A stretch of DNA of 64,000 nucleotides from an uncultured Treponema sp. Its GTDB lineage: Bacteria > Spirochaetota > Spirochaetia > Treponematales > Treponemataceae. The DNA is taken from NCBI GenBank assembly GCA_947167745.1, contig CAMVJE010000005.1, positions 1 to 64,000 of the forward strand, in the 5' to 3' direction. The notes beneath the pieces are model-generated. The model saw nothing but the letters and a program-made list of their open reading frames with translations. It was not told the origin of the DNA and ran no database searches. This document shows, piece by piece, positions 34,348 through 41,409 of the stretch. A program made the position numbers and the translations under genes. The first letter of the stretch is position 1; every line of letters starts with the position of its first letter.

Positions 34348-34354
34348 ATTAATT

Positions 34355-35125
34355 ATGAATGAAACAATACTTGAATGCAAAAATCTGACAAAAACATTTC
34401 TTTATGGAAAAAATGAATCTTTTAAGGCGGTGGATTCAGTTTCTTTTTCAGTTCAAAGGGGCGAAACTTACGGACTTGTGGGGGAGTCTGGCTCTGGAAA
34501 ATCAACTTTAGGTAACATGATATGCGCACTGGAAAAACCTGATTCCGGACAGATTATCTTTGACGGGGAGGAGATTTCTTCTTTTAGAGGTATAAATCTT
34601 CTCGATTTCCGAAAAAAAATGCAGATTATCTTTCAGGATCCATACGCTTCTCTTAATCCAAAGCACAAAATCGGTTCAATTATTGAAGAAGGTCTTAAAA
34701 TCCATAAAATTACAGCAACAAAAGAAGAGAGAAAAAGACTTGTCAATGAAATGAGGACACTTGTCGGCCTGCCTTTTGATTCCCTGGGAAAATATCCCTC
34801 AGAATTGAGTGGCGGTCAGAGGCAGAGAGTTGCAATTGCGAGTGCAATGATTTTGAATCCTGAGTTCGTTGTATGCGACGAGTGCGTGAGTTCTCTGGAT
34901 GTTCTGATTCAGGCTCAAATTCTAAATCTCCTCAAATCCATGCAAAAATCCCTCAAATTGACATATTTTTTTATTTCCCATAATCTTAATGTCGTTGCAT
35001 ATATGGCAGACAGAATCGGCGTAATGTACAACGGAAAAATCATCGAAGAAAAATCGACTGAAGAACTGTTAAACAAACCTGAGCATCCATATACAAAAAA
35101 ATTACTTGGGCTTGCCGACTTATAG
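34355..35125 (+). CDS. dppF: Peptide ABC transporter ATPase DppF
   Basis: 256 residues. Walker A GESGSGKST, FQDPYASLNPKHKIGSII, signature LSGGQRQRV and Walker B FVVCDECVSSLDV, where the usual DEPxSALD has Cys in place of Pro. It ends in HPYTKKLLGLADL, shorter than typical DppF (~310-330). Follows dppD by 7 bases and is followed after 12 bases by the HD-GYP gene. Confidence 0.93.
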   Translation: MNETILECKNLTKTFLYGKNESFKAVDSVSFSVQRGETYGLVGESGSGKSTLGNMICALEKPDSGQIIFDGEEISSFRGINLLDFRKKMQIIFQDPYASLNPKHKIGSIIEEGLKIHKITATKEERKRLVNEMRTLVGLPFDSLGKYPSELSGGQRQRVAIASAMILNPEFVVCDECVSSLDVLIQAQILNLLKSMQKSLKLTYFFISHNLNVVAYMADRIGVMYNGKIIEEKSTEELLNKPEHPYTKKLLGLADL

Positions 35126-35137
35126 GAGAGTTAAAAA

Positions 35138-36178
35138 GTGAGAGAAGAGAGTTTAAAAGAGGAAGAAAAATATCATATTCTAGTTGCTGATGATTCGTCA
35201 ATGATTCGCGGTATGTTGAATCGAATTCTTGCCGGATTATATGATGTGTCTAGTGTAGAGTCTGGTGAAGATTGTCTTGAATTTGTAAAAAAAGAACATC
35301 CGCATCTAATTTTGCTTGATATTCATATGAAAGGCATTGACGGTCTTGAAACGCTACATTTCCTCAAGACAAATAAAAATACCCAGACTATTCCGGTAAT
35401 TATTTTAACAAGTGATGAACATAAGGAAATCGAAGTCCGATGTCTTCATGACGGTGCCATGGATTTTATTTCAAAAAATCCTCTGGTGCCGGGAGTTGTC
35501 CTTCAGCGTGTAAAAAACACTATTGCCCTGACTACGCTCCAGAAAAATCTTCAGGAAGAAGTTAACCGGCAGACTTTACAGATTAAAACCCTTACCCGCG
35601 AGATTACTGAAGCCCTTTCAAAAACAGTAGATGCAAAAGATCATTATACGCGTGGTCATTCGGCAAGAGTTGCCCAGTATGCAAAAGAAATTGCGCGTCG
35701 TATGAATAAGTCCGAAGATGAGCAGGAAGAAATTTACTATATGGGGCTGCTCCATGACATCGGAAAAATCAGTGTCGCAGGAAGTATTATCCGAAAGGAT
35801 TCACGCCTGACAGATGATGAATTTGACGAAATAAAAGGTCATCCTGAAGCCGGATATGAGATTTTAAAGACCATTCATGTACTGCCTCGACTTGCAAAAG
35901 GGGCGAAATATCATCACGAGCGCTTTGACGGCACAGGTTACCCGGAAGGCCTCAAAGGATATGAAATTCCTGAAGAAGCCAGAATTATTGCTGTTGCCGA
36001 TGTATATGATGCCATGACTAGTAAGCGGGCATATTCGGAAATTCGCCCTCAGGCAGTTGTCCGTGCGGAAATTGAACATTGCAAGGGCTCTTATTTTGAT
36101 CCGGCAATAGCAGATATCATGCTTGAGATGATTGACGAAGATAAAGAATATAAAATGAAGGAAAATATTCCGAATTAA
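35138..36178 (+). CDS. Response regulator with HD-GYP c-di-GMP phosphodiesterase domain
   Basis: 346 residues: receiver domain (~10-130) with phospho-acceptor Asp61 in LLDIHMKG, then an HD-GYP domain (~150-335) with LLHDIGK, GHPEAGYEIL, KYHHERFDGTGYPEGL and ADVYDAMTS. It probably degrades cyclic di-GMP when phosphorylated. The start is GTG at 35138, supported by AGGAGAG 8 bases upstream. It follows dppF by 12 bases and so is probably part of the peptide-transport transcript. No cognate kinase is adjacent. Confidence 0.9.
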   Translation: MREESLKEEEKYHILVADDSSMIRGMLNRILAGLYDVSSVESGEDCLEFVKKEHPHLILLDIHMKGIDGLETLHFLKTNKNTQTIPVIILTSDEHKEIEVRCLHDGAMDFISKNPLVPGVVLQRVKNTIALTTLQKNLQEEVNRQTLQIKTLTREITEALSKTVDAKDHYTRGHSARVAQYAKEIARRMNKSEDEQEEIYYMGLLHDIGKISVAGSIIRKDSRLTDDEFDEIKGHPEAGYEILKTIHVLPRLAKGAKYHHERFDGTGYPEGLKGYEIPEEARIIAVADVYDAMTSKRAYSEIRPQAVVRAEIEHCKGSYFDPAIADIMLEMIDEDKEYKMKENIPN

Positions 36179-36267
36179 CTGAGACGACTAGCAAAATGAG
36201 AAAATGCTTAGTCAAACTTATTCCCTTTTCCATTTAATTTTTGTGATTCATGGCTTATAATTAGCTT

Positions 36268-36951
36268 ATGAATTTAGTCAGGAAATTTTTTTTCCTAGTT
36301 CTTCTTTCTTTATTCTCTTTTTCTCTTTTCGCAGGTCCTGGAGACGGTGGCGGAGGTGATGGCGGAGGCCACGACAGCGGAGGTCATGATGGTGGTGGCC
36401 ATGATGGCGGATCTGATGGTCCCGGTGGCGACTTTGGTGGCCATGATGGCGGTGGTCACGGGGATTTTGCAGACCATGGTGATGTTCACGGCCATGATCA
36501 TGATGATGGTGGTTTCGGTCCGTCTTTTTCTCATCCTGAGCACGGACCCGGGAATTTTGGCAGGGAGCAAGACAATTCAGGTGATTCAGACAGCCGTATG
36601 CCGGAATATGAACCGCATGAAATAATGAATTATCGGGGCAGCCGTATGCTTGCTGATAGTGGTGCCTTTACCGTTCAAACAGTAAAAACGGAACGCAAGA
36701 GTTCAAGCAGCCTTTCTTTTGAGGTGACTTTCAACCAGAGCGTAAATCCTCGCTCTGTTACCTTTTCCTCAATCCTTGTAAACGGTAAGGAAGCTCCTAA
36801 AAAAACTAAATTTCACTTCAACAAAAAAGGTGATACTGTCAGAGTCGAGCTTCCACTTTCGGAAGATGATTTTGTCGTTACCATTCAAAATATTGTGTCC
36901 TATGATGGCACTCCAATTGAACCGCTTATAATTGATGGAGGCAAAAAATGA
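36268..36951 (+). CDS. Secreted Gly/Asp/His-rich protein with Ig-like C-terminal domain
   Basis: 227 residues. Signal peptide 1-22 (cleavage after SLFA). Residues ~23-95 are built from Gly-Gly-His-Asp repeats (GGGHDSGGHDGGGHDGG), a composition suited to binding divalent metals or calcium. Residues ~125-227 form a predicted beta domain (SFEVTFNQSVNPRSVTFSSI, VTIQNIVSYDGTPIEP) resembling SbsA/Big_5 Ig-like modules. TATAAT (36256-36261) lies 6 bases before ATG with no Shine-Dalgarno. Its stop overlaps the response-regulator start (ATGA), so it forms one operon with the two-component system. It could be the sensor's periplasmic partner or its target. Its function is not known. Confidence 0.75.
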   Translation: MNLVRKFFFLVLLSLFSFSLFAGPGDGGGGDGGGHDSGGHDGGGHDGGSDGPGGDFGGHDGGGHGDFADHGDVHGHDHDDGGFGPSFSHPEHGPGNFGREQDNSGDSDSRMPEYEPHEIMNYRGSRMLADSGAFTVQTVKTERKSSSSLSFEVTFNQSVNPRSVTFSSILVNGKEAPKKTKFHFNKKGDTVRVELPLSEDDFVVTIQNIVSYDGTPIEPLIIDGGKK

Positions 36952-37640
36952 GCAGGGAAAGTACCAGTGAATTAAAAATCCTTATCGTGGAAGATGATAA
37001 AGGAATTTCTGATTTCGTTATTCCTGAACTTGAGCATGAAGGATTTAAAACTTCTCTTGCAGAAACAGGTCGTCAGGCTCTTGAAAAATTTGAAGCAGAA
37101 AATCCAGATTTGATTCTGCTTGATATTATGCTTCCCGAACTTAACGGACTTGAAGTTCTCAGAAGAATCCGCGCCAAATCAAACGTTCCTGTTATTCTGG
37201 AGACTGCTCGTGGCGAGACAATTGATAAAATCACAGGCCTCAATGCTGGCGCAGATGACTATATTCCTAAACCATTTGAAATCGAAGAACTTCTTGCCCG
37301 GATTAATGCACTCTTCCGGAGAATAAACTTCATGAAGCCGAGCGAATCTCACTTTGCTGTCCGGGAGCTTTCCCTTAATACTGACAGAATGAGTTGCACT
37401 GTCAGCGAAAATGAAATTCAGCTTTCTAAGACAGAATTCCTCATGCTTAAAAATTTCATCGAAAATCAGAATAAAGTCCTATCCAGATTAGATATTATCG
37501 ATGCGATTTGGGGAAAGGGGCACTTTATTGACGAAAATACCGTGGATGTTTATGTCGGCTACTTGCGTTCAAAAATCGCAGAATATACAAAAAATGAATT
37601 CATTAAGACAGTCCGCGGGGCCGGTTACATGATGGCATAG
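36948..37640 (+). CDS. OmpR/PhoB-family response regulator
   Basis: 230 residues: receiver domain with acidic pair near 15-16, phospho-acceptor Asp59 (LLDIMLPE) and Lys108 (PKPF), then a winged-helix DNA-binding domain (LSKTEFLMLKNFIENQNKVLSR, ENTVDVYVGYLRSKI, TVRGAGYMM). It is translationally coupled to the upstream secreted protein by a four-base overlap and is followed after 11 bases by its kinase gene. Confidence 0.95.
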   Translation: MSRESTSELKILIVEDDKGISDFVIPELEHEGFKTSLAETGRQALEKFEAENPDLILLDIMLPELNGLEVLRRIRAKSNVPVILETARGETIDKITGLNAGADDYIPKPFEIEELLARINALFRRINFMKPSESHFAVRELSLNTDRMSCTVSENEIQLSKTEFLMLKNFIENQNKVLSRLDIIDAIWGKGHFIDENTVDVYVGYLRSKIAEYTKNEFIKTVRGAGYMMA

Positions 37641-37651
37641 TTTTTTCTTTT

Positions 37652-39040
37652 ATGAAAAAAAAATTTTTTAATTCTTTCTCAGTACGCATTTCTCTCAGAT
37701 TTATGTTCGTCGTGACCTTTATCGTCGTGATTCTTTCTCTGGGCTTTTTGTTTTTCTCCAGAACGATGGTTTTAAAAAGTCAGGAAGTTGAGCTGAAAAA
37801 GGCAGAGGATGTTCTATTTAAAAAGATTTCTGAACTTAGCTCCGATGAAAATGTGCGTCCGAAATATGGAGCAAGCCTTGGAACAATTCCTGAACTTCCT
37901 TACTATTTGACTTACATAATATATGATTATGATAATCTGACTTTATTGGCGACAAATGACCCTTTCCTGCCCTTACTTGAAGATTCTCAGGGGAAGGCAA
38001 AACATCTTTTTATCAAGAATTACTTTTTTGATGGTGATTTAGATATTCTGTACTTTGCAAAATTTCATACCAATGAAAAAAACAATAACATAATCATTGC
38101 CTCAGTCCTGAATATGGACAATAACAGTATTGCAACGATTTTTGATAGTCTTCCTCTAGCTATAATTTCACTGGCAGTCCCGATACTTGCTATTTCTTTT
38201 CTTCTTTCACTTTTCCTCACCCGGAATACAATTAAACCGGTTGTAAAAATAACAAAAAAAGTCAGTGGAATGAGTCTGGATAATCTATCGGAGCTTCCTA
38301 TGAGTGGCTTTAATGATGAACTGGACAATCTCTCAAAGACATTCAATTCCCTTTTTCAGAAGATAAAAACTGATTTTGATCGCGAACGGCAATTTTCCAG
38401 CGATGTTTCTCATGAACTGAATACTCCACTTACCGTAATTTCGGGGCAGGCTGGCCTCTTGCTTCGCTGGGGAAAAGACAATCCTAAACAACTTGAAAAA
38501 TCTCTTAACGCAATTAAATCTGAAGCCAAAACCATGCAGGCAATTATTGCAAATCTCCTGCAAATTTCCCGTATTGAAAGCGGCAGAGTCAAACCGCAGA
38601 TTGCAGAAGTTTCTATTACTTCCCTCTTTTCCTGGCTAGAAGAAGAATTTGCCGCTATTGCTCCAAATGCCAGTCTAATAATTGAAGATAATGATATCAT
38701 GCTTAATACAGACCCTGAAATGCTTCATCAAATTCTTACTATTCTTATTACAAATAGTATTAAATATGCAGGCGAATCTTCTACAATCCGTTTGTCGGCA
38801 AAAAGAGAAGGAAATTCTATTATTATCGGGCAAAGTGACGACGGGCCGGGCTTTAGCCAGGAATCCTTGCCCCATCTTTTTGAGCGCTTTTACCGTGCCG
38901 ACGAAGCCCACTCCCGAAAAATTTCAGGCTCCGGACTGGGGCTGGCAATCGCCCAAACCCTCTGCACGGCACTGGGAGCAAAAATAAAAGCCCGCAACAT
39001 GGTTCCCCACGGTGCAGGCTTCTCAATTGAGTTTATGTAA
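37652..39040 (+). CDS. Sensor histidine kinase
   Basis: 462 residues. Membrane helix ~15-38, ~120-residue extracytoplasmic sensor region, second helix ~165-190, HAMP-type linker, then the kinase core: H-box DVSHELNTPLTVIS with His254, N-box ITNSIKYA, G1 SDDGPGFS, F-box LFERFYR and G2 SGSGLGLAIAQTL. It is the partner of the adjacent response regulator. The sensor region has no recognised ligand fold. The only unusual context is the metal-binding-type secreted protein encoded first in the operon. Confidence 0.94.
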   Translation: MKKKFFNSFSVRISLRFMFVVTFIVVILSLGFLFFSRTMVLKSQEVELKKAEDVLFKKISELSSDENVRPKYGASLGTIPELPYYLTYIIYDYDNLTLLATNDPFLPLLEDSQGKAKHLFIKNYFFDGDLDILYFAKFHTNEKNNNIIIASVLNMDNNSIATIFDSLPLAIISLAVPILAISFLLSLFLTRNTIKPVVKITKKVSGMSLDNLSELPMSGFNDELDNLSKTFNSLFQKIKTDFDRERQFSSDVSHELNTPLTVISGQAGLLLRWGKDNPKQLEKSLNAIKSEAKTMQAIIANLLQISRIESGRVKPQIAEVSITSLFSWLEEEFAAIAPNASLIIEDNDIMLNTDPEMLHQILTILITNSIKYAGESSTIRLSAKREGNSIIIGQSDDGPGFSQESLPHLFERFYRADEAHSRKISGSGLGLAIAQTLCTALGAKIKARNMVPHGAGFSIEFM

Positions 39041-39061
39041 CTGACTATTCAGGATTTCTTA

Positions 39062-39502
39062 TTAAGCTACAGAAATCTGAATCTTTCGCGGAGCTACCTC
39101 AGCTTTTCGCGGAATCTTAATGGTAAGGACACCGTTCTTGAATCCGGCGGTTACACCATCTGCGTCAATGTCTTTTGGCAGTGTGAAGCTGCGGCGGAAC
39201 TCAGTGCGGCGGCGTTCACGAAGCAGGAACTGTGGTTTTTCAGCCTCGTCCTTCTCTTTTTTGTTGTTCTTATCTTCGATAGCTTTTGTCTCGGTCTTTG
39301 CAGAAGAAATTGTCAGTACGCCTTCGTTAATCTCAAGGTTTACATCCTTCTCTGTTCGGCCCGGCAAATCCATGTCAAGAACATAAGAGTCTTTGTTCTC
39401 AGTGACATCAACATCTGGGAGAGCTGCGCTTGAGCCACAAAGTCCCTCAGAACCATAAAAATCGTTGTTGAGCCAGTCGTTAAAAAGTGAAAGTGCGTTC
39501 AT
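39062..39502 (-). CDS. hsp20: Small heat shock protein Hsp20
   Basis: 146 residues. ATP-independent holdase. The alpha-crystallin domain is clear (DVDVTENKDSYVLDMDLPG, VNLEINEGVLTISSAK, RRSFTLPKDIDADGVTAGFKNGVLTIKIPR), with a Lys/Glu-rich insertion (~75-88) in its middle. The C-terminal IQISVA supplies an IxI-like motif. AAGGAG precedes ATG, and a 15-base palindrome lies directly before it. Confidence 0.95.
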   Translation of the reverse strand: MNALSLFNDWLNNDFYGSEGLCGSSAALPDVDVTENKDSYVLDMDLPGRTEKDVNLEINEGVLTISSAKTETKAIEDKNNKKEKDEAEKPQFLLRERRRTEFRRSFTLPKDIDADGVTAGFKNGVLTIKIPRKAEVAPRKIQISVA

Positions 39503-39515
39503 AAAAATCTCCTTC

Positions 39516-39530
39516 CTAGCTGAGCTAGGT
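39516..39530 (-). promoter_or_regulatory. Palindrome next to the hsp20 ribosome binding site
   Basis: CCTAGCT-N-AGCTAGG, perfect 7-bp arms. It ends within two bases of the AAGGAG Shine-Dalgarno on the minus strand. It could be a repressor operator or an RNA hairpin affecting ribosome access. It does not match the CIRCE consensus. Confidence 0.55.
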
Positions 39531-39540
39531 ATTATTTGTA

Positions 39541-39870
39541 ATTTAATTTTTTTTGTCAGTTTTTATTTCTGACACTAGAGATGAAGCAGAATCCGTGCCA
39601 ACTTTTAAAAATTGAAAATGAAAAGGTAAAAGTCGGAAAAATTTAAGGGAGTTCCGGCTTTGCCGTCGGGTCTTTCGTGGTTCCGCGCCAAAGGCGCTCC
39701 ATTGCCTTCGGCAACTTACGCCACTACAGCCCCTAACTCAGAGAAAATCTACTCACTGTGTCAAAATTTCTTTCAAAACTGTGTCAAAATAACCCAAACA
39801 CCCTAATTATACCAAAAAAAACCGGACACAATGCCCCCCTTCTTAATTCCTGATTTCCTTATAGAAATCT
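39541..39870. other. Non-coding region upstream of the unknown gene at 39906
   Basis: Contains three GC-rich mini-hairpins with three-base loops: CGGC-TTT-GCCG (39655-39665), GCGCC-AAA-GGCGC (39685-39697) and TTGCC-TTC-GGCAA (39702-39714). Downstream are two 13-base direct repeats (see 39755). No gene is supported on either strand. Confidence 0.6.
39755..39790 (+). repeat. Pair of 13-base direct repeats
   Basis: ACTGTGTCAAAAT at 39755-39767 and again at 39778-39790, 23 bases apart (about two helical turns). They lie ~115 bases before the likely start of the following gene and could be a regulator binding site. Confidence 0.5.
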
Positions 39871-39905
39871 TTGCTTTTTGTGAAAAATTTCGTTATCTTA
39901 ATAAT
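39871..39905 (+). promoter_or_regulatory. Candidate leaderless promoter with GTG start
   Basis: TTGCTT (39871-39876), 17 bases, TATCTT (39894-39899), 6 bases, GTG at 39906 in frame with the downstream protein. Confidence 0.45.
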
Positions 39906-41354
39906 GTGAGTGTTTCTATTGAAAACTTTTTAACTAACTTTCTCAGAACTTATCCCATGCCTTTTTCTGCAAAAGAGCTTCTTGCTATGCTTTGCGGTTT
40001 GGGGCATAAAATCACTCTTCGTGAACTTACTGATTTTCTTGATAATGATGCCAGGGCTTTTGCACTTCAAAAGAAAATGTACATTACCAGGGCTGGGGCA
40101 TTTACGAATCAGGTTTTCAGTTTTATGCCTACCCAAAGCGAAGTCGAACAGAAAGTATTTGTTCCTGGTGACAGATGTATGCCTTTTGTCGATCTTGATG
40201 CACTTTCATTTTCGCTGACTTTTGAATTTCTCGGTCAGGCTCTTCCAAAAAAGAATTTTGATACAGATTGCAATACTGCCAGAGATATGTTCTGTCTTTA
40301 TGGCGACGAATTTTCGCCTCAGTATATAAGTTCGGATCCAGCCTGCAAGGATTTACACATAGCTGAGAATAATTTTGAGCTTCCTCTCAGGCTTAGTCTG
40401 ACAGGTGTTTCTATGGAGCCGATTTTTGATAAAGTTGATTTCAAATACGGTGACAGAATTTTATGCCGTGTTTATGACTGGGATAGAGGTATCATCGAAC
40501 TGATTCCGATTCTAACTCATAAACTCAATCCATTTCAGATTTCAGCCGAAGACATGGAGCGCCATAAATGGTACGAAAAGCTGGAAGAAGCTCTGCTTGA
40601 AAGTTTTGACAGTATGGGACCATGCTCAAGTATTGAAGAGCAACTGGCTAATGTTTTCTATGAAAACCGCCGTGAATTATGTGTTCCTGACTGCGGTTCA
40701 ATTCATGAGTTTCTGGACAATTCAAAAAAAGTCGGCTTGGAATTGTTTGGTGTTGAAACCAGGCTCTGGCGCAAGGGAGAAGATGTTCCTGCTGTTGGCG
40801 AGTGGAATAAAAGTTTATACGGAGACGAAGAAAGGGTAATTCCTTATTTTATGCTTCCTGATTTTGTCATTGACTGCTATCTAAAAGATCAGATGTACGA
40901 AAAAAAGGATAACATAAACGAGGTAATCGAAAAAATTTTACCGACTCATATTCCTATCTCAGCTGATGAAAAAAAACTGCTTACATTGCAAATTCACAAC
41001 AGAAATGCTATACTTCGCAAAAGTTACAATTGGTTTGCAGATTTTGCAAATGGTTCGCTTCGTCACCGTGCGCTTAATCTCTTTACAGAAGTAGGCTCTC
41101 TTGTTTATGAGCTGGATTGTGACAACAAAGAACTGAATCAATTCCCTCAGCAGGAACTGGTTACATTATCTCAGTTATATGCGCATATATCGCGTATGCT
41201 TGAGATTCTTTCTGATGATTCAGATTGTGAGGAAGACGAAGCCTGCGCCATGGAGCTTTCACTCGAAGGAATGGAGCTCAACTTTGAGGATATAAAACCG
41301 CTGCTTCTTTCGGCCTTAGATAAGGTAAAGAAAAACCGATTTAATGTCATTTAA
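39906..41354 (+). CDS. Unknown protein, ~480 residues
   Basis: I do not recognise a family. From GTG 39906 it has 482 residues; an in-frame ATG at 39831 would add 25 hydrophobic-rich residues without a Shine-Dalgarno, so the GTG preceded by a TATCTT box at 6 bases is preferred, with moderate confidence. It has no signal peptide and no clear membrane segment. The N-terminal ~70 residues look like a winged-helix module (YPMPFSAKELLAMLCGLGHKITLRELTDFL). The middle has SLTGVSMEPIFDKVDFKYGDRILCRVYDWDRGIIELIPI, which may be a small beta-barrel. The C-terminus is acidic (DDSDCEEDEACAMELSLEG). It lies 55 bases before transketolase in the same direction. Confidence 0.7.
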   Translation: MSVSIENFLTNFLRTYPMPFSAKELLAMLCGLGHKITLRELTDFLDNDARAFALQKKMYITRAGAFTNQVFSFMPTQSEVEQKVFVPGDRCMPFVDLDALSFSLTFEFLGQALPKKNFDTDCNTARDMFCLYGDEFSPQYISSDPACKDLHIAENNFELPLRLSLTGVSMEPIFDKVDFKYGDRILCRVYDWDRGIIELIPILTHKLNPFQISAEDMERHKWYEKLEEALLESFDSMGPCSSIEEQLANVFYENRRELCVPDCGSIHEFLDNSKKVGLELFGVETRLWRKGEDVPAVGEWNKSLYGDEERVIPYFMLPDFVIDCYLKDQMYEKKDNINEVIEKILPTHIPISADEKKLLTLQIHNRNAILRKSYNWFADFANGSLRHRALNLFTEVGSLVYELDCDNKELNQFPQQELVTLSQLYAHISRMLEILSDDSDCEEDEACAMELSLEGMELNFEDIKPLLLSALDKVKKNRFNVI

Positions 41355-41409
41355 AGGATTATGTCCTACAATGGCTTAAATATAAATTCATTACAAGGTT
41401 AGGTTTTTT

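Noticed and set aside
36310..36625. Alternative Met/Ala/Thr-rich frames on both strands over the Gly/His-rich gene
   Set aside because: They are shadows of the GGHD repeats; only the + frame has a signal peptide, promoter and coupling to the next gene.
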